This document shows positions 1 to 9,531 of a stretch of 64,000 nucleotides of DNA, one piece after another. The notes under the pieces are model-generated. The model did no database searches and was not told the DNA's origin. It saw only the letters and a program-made list of their open reading frames with translations. Origin of the DNA: Cellvibrionaceae bacterium (GTDB taxonomy: Bacteria > Pseudomonadota > Gammaproteobacteria > Pseudomonadales > Cellvibrionaceae); NCBI GenBank assembly GCA_002707785.1, contig PANW01000032.1, positions 137,205 through 201,204 on the forward strand, in the 5' to 3' direction. Both the position numbers and the translations under genes were made by a program. The first letter of the stretch is position 1. Each line of letters begins with the position of its first letter.

Positions 1-1
1 G

Positions 2-694
2 GCTGAAGATAAAGCTCACGCATTGGTAAAACGCCTGCGTGACGGTGCCGACTTCCGTCAAGTTGCCGTCGCAGAATCTCAAGGACAAAACGCGCTTAAA
101 GGTGGCGACATTGGCTGGCGTAAATCGGCGCAAATGCCGGACCTCTTTGCTCAAGCCATTGAAACACTGGAAGAAAATGGCATCAGTGAACCGCTACGCA
201 GCGGCGCCGGCTTTCACATCCTGAAACTCTACGGCACACGTGGCAGCCAAGAACAGGTCATCGAACAAGCGAAAGTTCGTCACATCCTCATTAAGCCTTC
301 GACCATTCTTACCAACGATGAAGCCCAGCAAAAATTGGCAGATGTTCGCCAACAAATCCTTGATGGGGCTGACTTCGCTGAAATGGCCAAGCAGCATTCT
401 GAAGATGTGGGCTCCATGCTCAGCGGCGGCGACTTGGGCTGGTCTCTACCTGGAAAATTTGTGCCTGAGTTTGAACGCACAATTAACAACTCCTCTGTTG
501 GCGACATCAGCGAACCGTTTCGCAGCCAATTTGGCTGGCACATTCTGCAAGTCCAAGAGCGACGCCAGCAGGATATGAGCGAGACTGTACGTGTTAATCA
601 GGCCAATCGCTTGCTGCGAAATCAACGTTTCGAAGAAGAGCGCCTGAACTGGATCCGAGAGATTCGCGACGAAGCGTTTGTTGAAATCAAATAA
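2..694 (+). CDS. surA: Periplasmic chaperone/peptidyl-prolyl isomerase SurA (3' part; start lies before the window)
   Basis: SurA escorts unfolded outer-membrane proteins through the periplasm. The reading frame is open from base 2, so the N-terminal chaperone domain and signal peptide lie outside the window. What is visible is most of the first parvulin-type (PpiC) domain, then a complete second parvulin domain. The second begins near the VRHILIKPS segment, contains GGDLGW, and ends near FGWHILQV. A short basic/acidic C-terminal helix follows, as in family members. The next genes pdxA, rsmA, apaG and apaH follow in the order known from many gammaproteobacteria, which supports the name. A TTG at 23 is internal to the frame and is not the start. 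Identification is firm; only the 5' end is missing. Confidence 0.95.
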   Translation, partial: AEDKAHALVKRLRDGADFRQVAVAESQGQNALKGGDIGWRKSAQMPDLFAQAIETLEENGISEPLRSGAGFHILKLYGTRGSQEQVIEQAKVRHILIKPSTILTNDEAQQKLADVRQQILDGADFAEMAKQHSEDVGSMLSGGDLGWSLPGKFVPEFERTINNSSVGDISEPFRSQFGWHILQVQERRQQDMSETVRVNQANRLLRNQRFEEERLNWIREIRDEAFVEIK

Positions 695-715
695 ACCGGT
701 TCAAACCGAAGCAAC

Positions 716-756
716 GGCTTGAGTCGGTCGAGTCATAGCACTCACCGACTCAAGCC
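716..756 (+). other. Stem-loop in the surA-pdxA gap
   Basis: A perfect 13-bp inverted repeat (716-728 with 744-756, arms reading GGCTTGAGTCGGT and its complement) encloses a 15-base loop, 22 bases after the surA stop. No T-run follows, so it is not a standard Rho-independent terminator. It could protect the 3' end of surA mRNA or separate surA from pdxA expression. Confidence 0.55.
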
Positions 757-908
757 AAACACCAAACCTTAATCGCGGCTCGGCTATGATAGCCAAACCT
801 CGATATCAGTAAGCTAGATTTTTCTCTCCCAACCGCTGCTTTCAGTGACGCGAACTCTAGCTGAGTATCACAAACTCTCCAGCACTTATTAGAAATGACG
901 GCAGCCCT

Positions 909-1907
909 ATGACACTGCGATTAGCACTAACCCCCGGCGAACCTGCGGGAATCGGCCCGGATCTCGCCATTGCCTTGGCTCAGCAAGGCTGCGGTGATGA
1001 AGTGGTGGTCATTGCCGATGAGCAGCTACTGCATGAGCGAGCCAAGCAGCTAGGGGTCCCATTGCGTATACGTCAGTTCGAGGCAGACAAACCCGCTCGC
1101 GCGCTCAGCCCAGGTGAACTTTGCGTCTATGACGTCAAGCTCACCCACCCCTGCGTAGCGGGACAACTTCATAGTGGCAACAGCGGCTATGTGTTGGAAA
1201 CCTTGAAGATTGCCATTGAAGGGTGTCAGCAAGGACTGTTTCAGGCCTACATTACCGCACCAGTACATAAAGGGGTCATCAACGACGCGGGCATCGCGTT
1301 CAGCGGTCACACTGAGTTTCTGGCGCAGCAAACGAACACCGAGCAGGTGGTCATGATGCTGGCCACACAAGGACTGCGAGTGGCACTGGCCACAACTCAT
1401 CTGCCATTAAAGGACGTGGCCGCAGCCATTACGCCCGATTCTCTGACCAAGACACTAGAGATCTTGCATTCGGACCTACGTCGTCAATTCGCCATTGATG
1501 CCCCCAAAATACTGGTGTGCGGTCTCAACCCTCATGCGGGCGAGGGCGGCCACATGGGACGCGAAGAAATTGACGTCATCGAACCCACGCTGGCCAAACT
1601 GCGCGAACAGGGAATGAACCTAGTCGGCCCCCTGCCTGCCGACACCCTCTTCACACCGAAGTATTTAGAGGATGCGGACGCAGTGCTGGCCATGTATCAC
1701 GACCAGGGGTTACCCGTGCTAAAATTCAAAGGCTTTGGCGAAGCGGTTAATATCACGCTGGGATTACCCATCATTCGCACATCGGTTGATCACGGCACAG
1801 CTCTAGATCTTGCCGCAACCGGTAAAGCCGACTTGGGAAGCCTACTGACTGCGCTCAATTACGCACAATCCATGGCGCGAGCCAAGACCAATATTGAACA
1901 ACGATAG
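909..1907 (+). CDS. pdxA: 4-hydroxythreonine-4-phosphate dehydrogenase
   Basis: PdxA oxidises 4-phosphohydroxy-L-threonine with NAD+ in the DXP-dependent route to pyridoxal 5'-phosphate. The 332-residue product has the length of the E. coli enzyme. The three metal-binding histidines can be placed at H164 (ATTHLPL), H209 (NPHAGE) and H264 (YHDQGLP). The N-terminus [14 protein letters not shown] is characteristic of the family. The gene sits between surA and rsmA, its conserved position, with 54 bases to rsmA, so co-transcription with rsmA, apaG and apaH is likely. The ATG at 909 is the only start that keeps the conserved N-terminus without extra sequence. Confidence 0.97.
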   Translation: MTLRLALTPGEPAGIGPDLAIALAQQGCGDEVVVIADEQLLHERAKQLGVPLRIRQFEADKPARALSPGELCVYDVKLTHPCVAGQLHSGNSGYVLETLKIAIEGCQQGLFQAYITAPVHKGVINDAGIAFSGHTEFLAQQTNTEQVVMMLATQGLRVALATTHLPLKDVAAAITPDSLTKTLEILHSDLRRQFAIDAPKILVCGLNPHAGEGGHMGREEIDVIEPTLAKLREQGMNLVGPLPADTLFTPKYLEDADAVLAMYHDQGLPVLKFKGFGEAVNITLGLPIIRTSVDHGTALDLAATGKADLGSLLTALNYAQSMARAKTNIEQR

Positions 1908-1961
1908 CGTCATCACTGACACGCTTGAGGATAGTTTGCCCTAACGCAAACGAAATACATT

Positions 1962-2807
1962 ATGAGCAAATCCAAACCCGGTACCGAGCATCGCGCCCGT
2001 AAACGCTTCGGCCAGAATTTTCTCGAAGATGACAACATCATTCGACGGATCGTTAAATCGATACACCCGACCGCCGATGATAACTTGGTGGAAATCGGCC
2101 CCGGCAAAGGCGCCATCACCGAACAGCTGCTCGCCGCCTGCCCGACCTTAAATGTTATCGAGCTCGACCGTGACTTGATCCCCATTTTGCTGTCGCAGTT
2201 TATCGCTAACTACCCCGACTTTCAGATTCACCAACAGGATGCTCTGAAATTCGATTTTGGCACTTTACTTACCGATAAAGATCAACAAAAAAAACCGCCA
2301 CTGAGAATTGTCGGCAACCTGCCATACAACATCTCAACGCCCTTGATTTTCCATCTCTTGAGCTATCAAGCAGATGTCAAAGACATGCACTTTATGCTGC
2401 AAAAAGAAGTGGTCGATCGTATGGCCGCGCATCCAGGACAAAAATCCTATGGCCGCCTTGGGGTCATGGTGCAATATTACTGCCGCGTAGAAAACCTGTT
2501 TGATGTACCGCCGGAGTGCTTTAACCCTCGCCCGAAGGTTGATTCGGCCATCGTGCGCTTGGTGCCGTATGAGCAACCGCCCTTCCCTGCGAAAAACATC
2601 AAACTGCTGGAACGCTTGGTTAACACCGCCTTTCAGCAACGCAGAAAAACACTGCGCAACGCGCTCAAACAGTTACTGCCCACTGAAGCCATTGAATCTC
2701 TCAACATCGATACGTCTGTACGCCCTGAGAATATCACTTTACAAGAGTTCGTAGCACTGAGCGACAAGTTGGCTGAACATCTCGACAAGAATCCAGACCT
2801 AGCTTGA
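1962..2807 (+). CDS. rsmA: 16S rRNA (adenine1518-N6/adenine1519-N6)-dimethyltransferase
   Basis: RsmA (KsgA) dimethylates two adjacent adenines in the loop of the last helix of 16S rRNA, a late quality-control step in 30S assembly. The 281-residue protein begins with the conserved RARKRFGQNFL block. It carries the SAM-binding EIGPGKG (residues 44-50) and the catalytic NLPYN (119-123). A small helical C-terminal domain with the QRRKTLRN signature near residue 225 follows. It lies between pdxA and apaG as in most gammaproteobacteria. Confidence 0.97.
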   Translation: MSKSKPGTEHRARKRFGQNFLEDDNIIRRIVKSIHPTADDNLVEIGPGKGAITEQLLAACPTLNVIELDRDLIPILLSQFIANYPDFQIHQQDALKFDFGTLLTDKDQQKKPPLRIVGNLPYNISTPLIFHLLSYQADVKDMHFMLQKEVVDRMAAHPGQKSYGRLGVMVQYYCRVENLFDVPPECFNPRPKVDSAIVRLVPYEQPPFPAKNIKLLERLVNTAFQQRRKTLRNALKQLLPTEAIESLNIDTSVRPENITLQEFVALSDKLAEHLDKNPDLA

Positions 2808-2862
2808 GCCCGTTCCACACGGCCACTAAGCAATTACCGTCACCTAACTTTGATAGCGCGCC

Positions 2863-3237
2863 ATGAATCCAGACCATATTAATATCGATGTAAAAACGCA
2901 GTACTTAGCCGATCAATCGGAACCGCAACAAGAAAAGTACGTGTTTTCTTACACCATCACTATTCGCAACCAAAGTGAAGAAAACACTCAGCTAATTAGT
3001 CGCCGCTGGAAGATTGTCGACGCCAACGACAGCGTGCAAGAGGTGGCGGGGATTGGGGTTGTTGGCGAACAACCCATCATTGCGCCCGGCGACGAGTACA
3101 CCTATACCAGCGGCTCGGTACTCGATACTGACACTGGAACCATGGAAGGCTCTTACCAAATGCGCGACAATGACGGCAACGATTATGATGTCATCATCCC
3201 AACCTTCGCGCTGGTGCATCCAGAGAGACTTCACTGA
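2863..3237 (+). CDS. apaG: ApaG domain protein
   Basis: ApaG is a small beta-sandwich protein of uncertain biochemical role, conserved next to apaH. The 124-residue product has the expected RRWKI, a glycine-rich GIGVVGEQPIIAPG stretch and the closing YTSG...GSYQM segment, which form the fibronectin-like fold. It starts 55 bases after rsmA and ends 7 bases before the apaH start, so it is almost certainly in the same transcript. No catalytic residues can be assigned. Confidence 0.94.
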   Translation: MNPDHINIDVKTQYLADQSEPQQEKYVFSYTITIRNQSEENTQLISRRWKIVDANDSVQEVAGIGVVGEQPIIAPGDEYTYTSGSVLDTDTGTMEGSYQMRDNDGNDYDVIIPTFALVHPERLH

Positions 3238-3244
3238 GACTTTT

Positions 3245-4051
3245 ATGGCCACCTACGCTGTTGGTGATTTACAAGGTTGTCTAAAACCGCTGAAATGTTT
3301 GTTGAAAGAAGTTGATTTCAACTATGACCGGGACCAGCTCTGGCTAGCTGGCGATCTTATCAATCGCGGCCCGCAATCCCTAGAGACTCTCGACTTTGTC
3401 TACCAACGACGAGACAACTTTATTTCAGTACTCGGCAATCACGACCTACACCTACTAGCCTGCGCCTACGGTCATCGCCTGCCCAGCGATGGCGATACTA
3501 TCGACGATATTCTCATCGCCAAAAACAGTGAACGCTACTACGACTGGTTGCGACAATGCCCGCTGCTACACCACGACAAAAAACTGGGCTTCACCATGGT
3601 TCATGCGGGTATACCGCCGCGCTGGAGTTTACGCAAAGCCCGAAAACGCGCAAAGGAACTGGAAAAAGTAATACAGAGCTATCAATTCGACAAGTTTCTT
3701 TCGACCATGTACGGCAATCAGCCCAACGTTTGGCACCGCTCTTTAAGAGGTCCAGAGCGCTGGCGCATCATCACCAATTATTTCACTCGCATGCGTTTTT
3801 GCGATCGAACTGGACAGCTGGAACTGAAAGCCAAAAGCGGTATCAATAAAGCCCCGAAGGGGTTTGCCCCTTGGTTTGAACACAAAAATCGCAAGACTAA
3901 GAAAAACAAAATAATTTTTGGTCACTGGGCGGCACTGGAGGGGCAAACCGACACCGACAATATCTATCCACTCGATACCGGTTGCGTTTGGGGCGGCAAG
4001 CTCACCATGATGCGCCTAGAAGATGAGCGCTACTTCGACTGTGATTGTTAA
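3245..4051 (+). CDS. apaH: Symmetrical bis(5'-nucleosyl)-tetraphosphatase
   Basis: ApaH splits diadenosine tetraphosphate (Ap4A) symmetrically into two ADP and removes Np4 caps from RNA. The 268-residue protein shows the metallophosphatase blocks GDLQGC (7-12), GDLINRGP (36-43) and GNHD (64-67), plus GHWA near the C-terminus. The frame is open further upstream, but the ATG at 3245 gives the conserved MATYAVGDLQG start and lies just after the apaG stop. It closes the pdxA-rsmA-apaG-apaH run. Confidence 0.97.
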   Translation: MATYAVGDLQGCLKPLKCLLKEVDFNYDRDQLWLAGDLINRGPQSLETLDFVYQRRDNFISVLGNHDLHLLACAYGHRLPSDGDTIDDILIAKNSERYYDWLRQCPLLHHDKKLGFTMVHAGIPPRWSLRKARKRAKELEKVIQSYQFDKFLSTMYGNQPNVWHRSLRGPERWRIITNYFTRMRFCDRTGQLELKAKSGINKAPKGFAPWFEHKNRKTKKNKIIFGHWAALEGQTDTDNIYPLDTGCVWGGKLTMMRLEDERYFDCDC

Positions 4052-4084
4052 GTCAGCTTCATCCTTTGAAGCATAGGATTCGCC

Positions 4085-4912
4085 ATGACCTCAACTGTTG
4101 AATACTGCCACAGGCTGTACACTCTACCGCTTCTGATTTTTGGCCTCTTGCTTAGCGGGCCATCACTGCCGCAGGCGGATTTATCGACAAGCGGTCTGCC
4201 TCACAACTTCCCGACCGAAAGGCGTATTATCGACGCCAGCCAATCGCCTTGGCACAGAATTGGAAACTTAAGTATTGCCGGACGCCAGTTTTGTTCCGCC
4301 AGTTTGATTGCAGACAACATCGTTATTACCGCGGCACACTGCCTTTGGAATACGGATACACAAACGTGGTACCCGGTCGAGTTCATTCACTTTCTTGCCG
4401 GCTATCAACAAGAAGACTATGTTGCCCACAGCCGTGCCGCCTCTATTCATCCCAACCCTGCCTATCAATTTGATCAGCAAGGACAAGCTAGCAATCTTCT
4501 CAACGATTGGGCTTTAATTGAGCTACAAGAACCTGTAGGTGCGCTGCTCGGATACTTTCCTTTGGAAATCACGGCAGCTGAGCAACAATACCGTGAACAA
4601 CAAACACGCAGCCCCATTGCCCTCGCCGGCTACCGAAGAGATACTCGTGAAGCGCTCAGCTTGGACCAACAATGCACACTCATACCCACACCGACAACAC
4701 TGCCGAAGAATTTTCTGACTAACAATTGTCATGGCTTATCAGGCGATTCCGGTGGACCGATACTGATCCACCATAACCAACAATGGCACCTCATCGGCAT
4801 ACACGCTGGGCGACATATTTCTTCAACTCGAACCCTGGCTCTGGGAATTCCCGCGCGAGAATTCTACGATCAGTTACTCGCCTTGCTATCCCAAACGTCG
4901 TTCAATCGTTGA
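4085..4912 (+). CDS. Secreted trypsin-like (S1 family) serine protease
   Basis: A 275-residue chymotrypsin-fold protease with an N-terminal hydrophobic segment (about residues 11-30) consistent with a signal peptide. The catalytic triad is visible: H85 in TAAHC, D141 in LLNDWALIEL, and S222 in GLSGDSGGP. Several cysteines (C70, C86, C197, C215) could form disulfides after export. It lacks a PDZ domain, so it is not of the DegP/HtrA type. It begins 33 bases after apaH but is not part of that conserved set. Its last 43 bases overlap the end of msrA on the other strand. The substrate is unknown; a degradative extracellular or periplasmic role is an inference. Confidence 0.85.
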   Translation: MTSTVEYCHRLYTLPLLIFGLLLSGPSLPQADLSTSGLPHNFPTERRIIDASQSPWHRIGNLSIAGRQFCSASLIADNIVITAAHCLWNTDTQTWYPVEFIHFLAGYQQEDYVAHSRAASIHPNPAYQFDQQGQASNLLNDWALIELQEPVGALLGYFPLEITAAEQQYREQQTRSPIALAGYRRDTREALSLDQQCTLIPTPTTLPKNFLTNNCHGLSGDSGGPILIHHNQQWHLIGIHAGRHISSTRTLALGIPAREFYDQLLALLSQTSFNR

Positions 4913-5460
4913 TCACGACCACAGCTGTAACGATAGTATTTATAGCGCAGCGGATTTTTCTGATAGTAATCCTGATGGTAGTCTTCCGCCACATAGAAAG
5001 AAGAAAACGTTTCAATCGGCGTCTTGTTATCAACTAGTTTAAGTTGCTTTTTACTTTGCTCGGCAGCAGCTTTCTGCTTTTCATCATGAACAAAAATAAC
5101 CGGTCGATAGGAATAACCGCGATCACAAAACTGCCCACCGTCATCAAACGGATCAACGTTGCGCCAAAACACCGCCAACAGCTCCCGATAAGAAATGATG
5201 TTCGGATCGTAACTCACTTGTACGACTTCGACATGACCAGTATTCCCTCTGACGACCTGTTTGTAAGTGGGATTTTTCACATGACCACCGCTGTACCCAG
5301 ACACCGTTTTCAAAACACCATCGAGCCCATCAAAAGGCGGTTCCATACACCAGAAACAACCGCCGCCAAAAGTGGCGACCGCTACGTTTTTTTCTTCTGC
5401 ATGAGCGCTAAACGCCACTAACCCCAAACAAAAACTCACTACCCAATACCACTGCTTCAT
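4870..5460 (-). CDS. msrA: Peptide-methionine (S)-S-oxide reductase MsrA, exported form
   Basis: MsrA reduces methionine-S-sulfoxide in proteins. The 196-residue product starts at the ATG at 5460, preceded by GGAG. It begins with a signal peptide (hydrophobic residues 4-18, then SAHA), so it should act in the periplasm. The catalytic cysteine is C35 in GGGCFWC. The conserved EDYHQDYY block follows, and a C-terminal cysteine (YSCGRDQR) could serve as the resolving cysteine. A longer reading frame reaches 5532 but would bury the signal peptide. The gene is convergent with the trypsin-like protease and overlaps its last 43 bases. It lies downstream of hppA beyond that gene's terminator. Confidence 0.93.
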   Translation of the reverse strand: MKQWYWVVSFCLGLVAFSAHAEEKNVAVATFGGGCFWCMEPPFDGLDGVLKTVSGYSGGHVKNPTYKQVVRGNTGHVEVVQVSYDPNIISYRELLAVFWRNVDPFDDGGQFCDRGYSYRPVIFVHDEKQKAAAEQSKKQLKLVDNKTPIETFSSFYVAEDYHQDYYQKNPLRYKYYRYSCGRDQRLNDVWDSKASN

Positions 5461-5530
5461 AGACGACTCCGAATTGATAAGCCTTGAGACCTCGCTGACC
5501 GGTTGCGGTTCCCAAATAATGACCAGAAAC

Positions 5531-5560
5531 AAAAAAGGCTCCTACGACTAGAAGGAGCCT
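5531..5560 (-). terminator. Rho-independent terminator of hppA
   Basis: An 8-bp stem AGGCTCCT (5536-5543) with AGGAGCCT (5553-5560) and a 9-base loop. On the minus strand it is followed by a run of six T (complement of 5531-5536). It stands 28 bases past the hppA stop. Confidence 0.85.
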
Positions 5561-5587
5561 TCACGGTTTTATTGGTTCTATAAGTGA

Positions 5588-7609
5588 CTACACCAGCAAG
5601 GGCGCAATCACCAAACTAACGATAGCCATCACGTTAATAAGAATATTCATGGCAGGGCCACTGGTATCTTTGAAGGGATCGCCGACGGTATCGCCCACCA
5701 CTGCAGCCTTATGAACATCAGACCCCTTGCCACCAAGGTTGCCCTTCTCGACATATTTTTTTGCATTGTCCCAAGCACCACCAGCATTGGCCATCGTCAA
5801 GGCCAATAGCACACAGCTGATCAGCGCACCGCCCAACATACCGCCCAGAGCCGCCGGCCCAATCCCAAAACCAATCACCACCGGCGCAGCAATGGCCAAA
5901 GCTCCAGGCATGACCATGCGTCGCAACGCAGCTTGAGTCGCAATGTCCACACAGCGACCGCTATCGGGCTTAGCGGTGCCCTCCATCAGACCTGGAATTT
6001 CCTTAAATTGGCGACGAATTTCTTTGATCATATCGAAAGCGGCGTCACCCACCGCACGCATGGTCATGGCAGACACCAAAAACGGAAATATACCGCCAAT
6101 AAACATGCCTGTAAGCACTTCTGGATTGCTGATGTTAAGAGCAAACCCCTCGACATGCTGTGAAACCGTTTCGATATAGGCTGCAATGATTGCCAATGCT
6201 GCCAAGCCCGCGGCACCAATCGCAAAACCTTTGCCAATCGCTGCGGTGGTATTACCCACCTCGTCCAGACCATCGGTAATCGCGCGGGTCTCTTCTCCCA
6301 ACTCGGCCATTTCTGCAATGCCGCCGGCGTTATCAGCCACGGGACCATAGGCATCAATTGCCATCGTAATTCCCACAGTTGCCAACATCCCAACTGCCGC
6401 AATACCAACGCCATAAACGCCTGCACCCACAGGTAGGAGTGCGCTAGTGGTGTAAATAATGCCCGCGATCATTAACACGGGTATCACCACCGACTCCATA
6501 CCGACCGCCAGCCCAGCGATCATCACCGTGGCCGGCCCGGTTTCGCCGCCCTCCGCGATTAATCTCACGGGTTTGCCGCCGGTGTAGTATTCAGTCACTA
6601 GGCCGATCACCATACCGCCTACCGCTCCACACACCACACATAGCCAAACGTTGGCGCTGATGCCCAAGCTGCCAAGCATCGCCCAAGCGGCACCAATAAA
6701 CAGGATAGTGGCGCTGATAGTCCCCATTCTCAAAGCCACTTCCGGCGCTTTGGAGGAAGCGATTTTAACCAGCGCAATGCCCATGATGGAACAGATCAAA
6801 CCGATAGAGGCCAACGCCAGAGGTGCAAACATTAACTGACTGCGATCACCACCCAATACCTCCACGGCACCTATGGCCATGGTGGAAGCAATCGCAATAG
6901 TCGCAATCATCGAGCCGCAGTAAGATTCAAAGATATCGGAACCCATGCCGGCCACGTCACCGACATTGTCACCAACGTTGTCAGCAATTACGCCAGGGTT
7001 CCTAGGGTCATCTTCTGGGATGCCGGCCTCGACTTTACCCACCAGATCGGCGCCGACATCGGCACTCTTGGTAAAGATACCACCGCCCACACGGGAAAAT
7101 AATGCCACTGTGGAGGCGCCCATGCCAAAGCCGTGGATGGCTTCGGCGTGCTGCGGATCCGAACCGAACAGCAAGTACAGACACCCCAACCCCAGCAATC
7201 CCATGGAGGCAACCACCAATCCCATGATCGATCCGCCAAAGAAAGCCACACTTAAGGCTTCAGCTTGACCGCTCTCATTCGCCGCAACGGTGGTGCGCAC
7301 ATTGGCCTTAGTTGCGGTATACATGCCGATGTAACCGGCCGTCGCTGAACATAGGGCTCCCACCACAAACGCCACCGGCGTGTGCCAACTTTGAAAACCA
7401 ACATAGAGGAAAATAGTAATCAGCAGGGCGAATGCCGCTAAAATTGTGTACTCCCGGCGCATAAACACCATAGCGCCATCATGAATCGCATCTGCGATTT
7501 CGGTGACAAGCCCTTCGCCGGCGGGATAACGTTTCACAATAAGGTAAATAATCAGTGCAGCTAAAAGCCCCACGACGCCGAGAACCGGCGGTAGTATCAG
7601 CATATCCAT
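5588..7609 (-). CDS. hppA: Membrane-bound pyrophosphatase, K+-stimulated ion pump
   Basis: This integral membrane enzyme couples pyrophosphate hydrolysis to outward pumping of H+ or Na+. The 673-residue protein has many membrane spans. It shows the substrate-binding [11 protein letters not shown] signature (184-194), the following DNVGDNVGD acidic motif (210-218), and a second acidic cluster, [11 protein letters not shown], near the C-terminus. At the position that separates subfamilies, the sequence [14 protein letters not shown] has alanine (A456) and glycine (G459) instead of Lys and Thr. This is the K+-dependent type. Whether the pumped ion is Na+ or H+ cannot be read safely by eye. The soluble pyrophosphatase gene ppa is transcribed divergently 267 bases away. 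A terminator lies at 5531-5560. Confidence 0.96.
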   Translation of the reverse strand: MDMLILPPVLGVVGLLAALIIYLIVKRYPAGEGLVTEIADAIHDGAMVFMRREYTILAAFALLITIFLYVGFQSWHTPVAFVVGALCSATAGYIGMYTATKANVRTTVAANESGQAEALSVAFFGGSIMGLVVASMGLLGLGCLYLLFGSDPQHAEAIHGFGMGASTVALFSRVGGGIFTKSADVGADLVGKVEAGIPEDDPRNPGVIADNVGDNVGDVAGMGSDIFESYCGSMIATIAIASTMAIGAVEVLGGDRSQLMFAPLALASIGLICSIMGIALVKIASSKAPEVALRMGTISATILFIGAAWAMLGSLGISANVWLCVVCGAVGGMVIGLVTEYYTGGKPVRLIAEGGETGPATVMIAGLAVGMESVVIPVLMIAGIIYTTSALLPVGAGVYGVGIAAVGMLATVGITMAIDAYGPVADNAGGIAEMAELGEETRAITDGLDEVGNTTAAIGKGFAIGAAGLAALAIIAAYIETVSQHVEGFALNISNPEVLTGMFIGGIFPFLVSAMTMRAVGDAAFDMIKEIRRQFKEIPGLMEGTAKPDSGRCVDIATQAALRRMVMPGALAIAAPVVIGFGIGPAALGGMLGGALISCVLLALTMANAGGAWDNAKKYVEKGNLGGKGSDVHKAAVVGDTVGDPFKDTSGPAMNILINVMAIVSLVIAPLLV

Positions 7610-7813
7610 AACAACCCCTCATTTTATTATGATTACCCAGCAGCCGTGATATTACGATTGCTGGGCCGAAACGGTCGGGGAGGGAGACAGCATCCTCGCG
7701 GTACCTATTTGTGCGACCGCCTGTATTCAGTCTATGCAAGGCAGTCTGCAAGCGCAATGAACAAAAACCGATCAACTTTGCAAAGAAACCTTGCTCTCTA
7801 GACTTAGGTTGAA

Positions 7814-7841
7814 TTGAGCTGCGATGAATTTGTGTTAAAAT
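7814..7841 (+). promoter_or_regulatory. Probable sigma-70 promoter of ppa
   Basis: An extended -10 element, TG-T-TAAAAT (TG at 7833-7834, hexamer 7836-7841), lies 16 bases after a weak -35, TTGAGC (7814-7819). The start of transcription would fall about 30 bases before the ppa ATG. This rests on consensus matching by eye. Confidence 0.5.
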
Positions 7842-7876
7842 CGCCGCCTTTTTAAACGACCAGTGGAATCCCGATC

Positions 7877-8425
7877 ATGAGTTACGATCAAGTCTCAGCC
7901 GGTAAAGACCTGCCAAACGACATTAATGTCATCATTGAAATCCCTTTGAATGGCGACCCCATTAAATACGAAGTCGATAAAGACTCTGGCGAGATCTTCG
8001 TTGATCGCATGCTAGGTACTGCAATGCACTACCCGTGCAACTACGGTTACGTTCCCCACACCCTGTGTGGCGATGGTGACCCCGTTGACGTTATGGTGGT
8101 TATGCCCCTAGCGGTTGTATCCGGTGCAGTTATCCGCTGTCGCCCAGTTGGCGTCCTGAAAATGACCGACGACGGTGGCGAAGATGCCAAGATTGTTGCG
8201 GTTCCTCACGACAAGGTAACCCCGCTGTACAAAAATGTTAACGACATCTCCGATCTGCCTGAGCTAACCCTCAATCAAATCTCTCACTTCTTCCAGCACT
8301 ACAAAGATCTAGAGCCAGGCAAGTGGGTTAAGATTGAAGGATGGGGCAATGCCGAAGAAGCGCGCAAAGAAATTCTCGATGCGAAAGCCAACTTCGAAAA
8401 CACCAAAGACAAGCCTAACTTCTAA
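7877..8425 (+). CDS. ppa: Soluble inorganic pyrophosphatase (family I)
   Basis: Cytosolic Ppa hydrolyses pyrophosphate to two phosphates, pulling biosynthetic reactions forward. The 182-residue protein has the usual bacterial length. It carries the signature DGDPVDV around D66, D68 and D71, which bind the catalytic Mg2+ ions. It also has the conserved [10 protein letters not shown] segment (51-60) and the GWG block near the C-terminus. It is divergent from the membrane pyrophosphatase hppA, so one region may balance two ways of using PPi: heat-releasing and ion-pumping. A strong terminator follows. Confidence 0.97.
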   Translation: MSYDQVSAGKDLPNDINVIIEIPLNGDPIKYEVDKDSGEIFVDRMLGTAMHYPCNYGYVPHTLCGDGDPVDVMVVMPLAVVSGAVIRCRPVGVLKMTDDGGEDAKIVAVPHDKVTPLYKNVNDISDLPELTLNQISHFFQHYKDLEPGKWVKIEGWGNAEEARKEILDAKANFENTKDKPNF

Positions 8426-8486
8426 ATGAATGTTGAGGCTTTGCCTAAAGGGAGTGAGGCTGCAAGCTAAAATGCCGACTCCTATG

Positions 8487-8523
8487 CCATAAAAAACGCC
8501 GCTTCTTGCGGCGTTTTTTATGG
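8487..8523. terminator. Bidirectional terminator between ppa and the minus-strand gene
   Basis: A perfect 16-bp stem (8487-8502 with 8508-8523) around the 5-base loop TTCTT. Its GC core CGCCGC is flanked by A6 on the left arm and T6 on the right. It can therefore terminate ppa on the plus strand and the convergent gene at 8554-9336 on the minus strand. Confidence 0.92.
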
Positions 8524-8553
8524 CTGTCGATCAACTGATCGCAACCAGATTGG

Positions 8554-9336
8554 TTATTCCAAGGAGATAGCACTGGTATCTGGCGGAGGCGGCGGTGCTG
8601 GCTGTTGCAACTGACCAAGCTCTTCCCCCACCGGAGCAAGATCCACGTCGGGAAGATCAACCTCTACGGGCTCAATCTGCCTACGCTCATGACTCTGGAT
8701 CAGGTCGTCACCCAATTCGCTCAAACCATAATCGGTCAATTCAATCGTAACCGGTGCTTCATGAGCCAACTCACTAGTCTCGACTAAATTACCCTCTTGT
8801 GGCTTCAGGCTGAGCTGGCTGACATCAATCGCCACCGCAGGCTCAACGGCTTTGTCCTCGGGCTCCAGTAAATCCGCACCTACCGGTGCCAAGGTAAAAT
8901 CAGAAACACCGCTATCGGCATTTTCCTGTGTCTGGACCTGTGACTTCTGCGGTTTCGTCTCTTGTCGCTCCCGCTCTTGCTCCTGCTGAGCCAGCCGCTC
9001 CTGCAAGGTCATTTTTCGCTCAGGCGCTGACGCTTCAGAATTAGCTCTAACAGGGCGGGGTGGACGGTTCGGAACGATCTTTGCGGTTACCTTGCCTGCC
9101 ACACTGATTTGCACATCTGCCCCAGCTTGGCGCAGTACCGCTTGGTATTTCTCAGCGGAGGGCCTCTCGAGATTTTTCTTCAGAGGAACCGCGGCACCGG
9201 TAAACAGCGCATTAATCTTCTGCTCATCGGCTTTAAACAACTGCGCCAGCTTCTTTTTCACATCAGGCAGCTGATGACCGGGCATGATATCGCCGCGAAA
9301 GATGATATCGAACAATTGAGAATCTGACTGTGTCAT
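8554..9336 (-). CDS. Uncharacterised protein with conserved N-terminal domain and acidic low-complexity tail
   Basis: A 260-residue soluble protein of unknown function. Residues about 8-80 form a compact conserved-looking domain containing FRGDIMPGH, KKKLAQLFK, LFTGAAVPLKKNL and KYQAVLRQAGA. I know this pattern from gammaproteobacterial proteins where it is joined to unrelated C-terminal parts, such as membrane DUF domains. The rest (about 85-260) is rich in Glu, Gln, Pro and Ala and is probably disordered. It holds imperfectly repeated short segments of the type LAPVGADL / LAPVGEEL and ends with a run of five prolines. There is no signal peptide or membrane span. The name and role are left open. 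Confidence 0.75.
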   Translation of the reverse strand: MTQSDSQLFDIIFRGDIMPGHQLPDVKKKLAQLFKADEQKINALFTGAAVPLKKNLERPSAEKYQAVLRQAGADVQISVAGKVTAKIVPNRPPRPVRANSEASAPERKMTLQERLAQQEQERERQETKPQKSQVQTQENADSGVSDFTLAPVGADLLEPEDKAVEPAVAIDVSQLSLKPQEGNLVETSELAHEAPVTIELTDYGLSELGDDLIQSHERRQIEPVEVDLPDVDLAPVGEELGQLQQPAPPPPPDTSAISLE

Positions 9337-9531
9337 AGCAATTTAGGAGAGATTGACGTCGACAATGTAAGCCAATCATAGCACCCCTTGTAGGCAAAAT
9401 CTCACAAGCAAATCAGCGTTTACTCACTGTTTCCAGCAGCACGGTTCCCCCATAATAACCACCATTGGAGATGCAATTACGGCAAACAATCCAATTCCAG
9501 AGTATTCGCACAACATTGACAAGGAAGTTCT

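Noticed and set aside
6945..7268. A 107-codon frame opposite hppA
   Set aside because: It is antisense to a certain gene with strong conserved motifs and has no ribosome-binding site; a shadow of codon bias.
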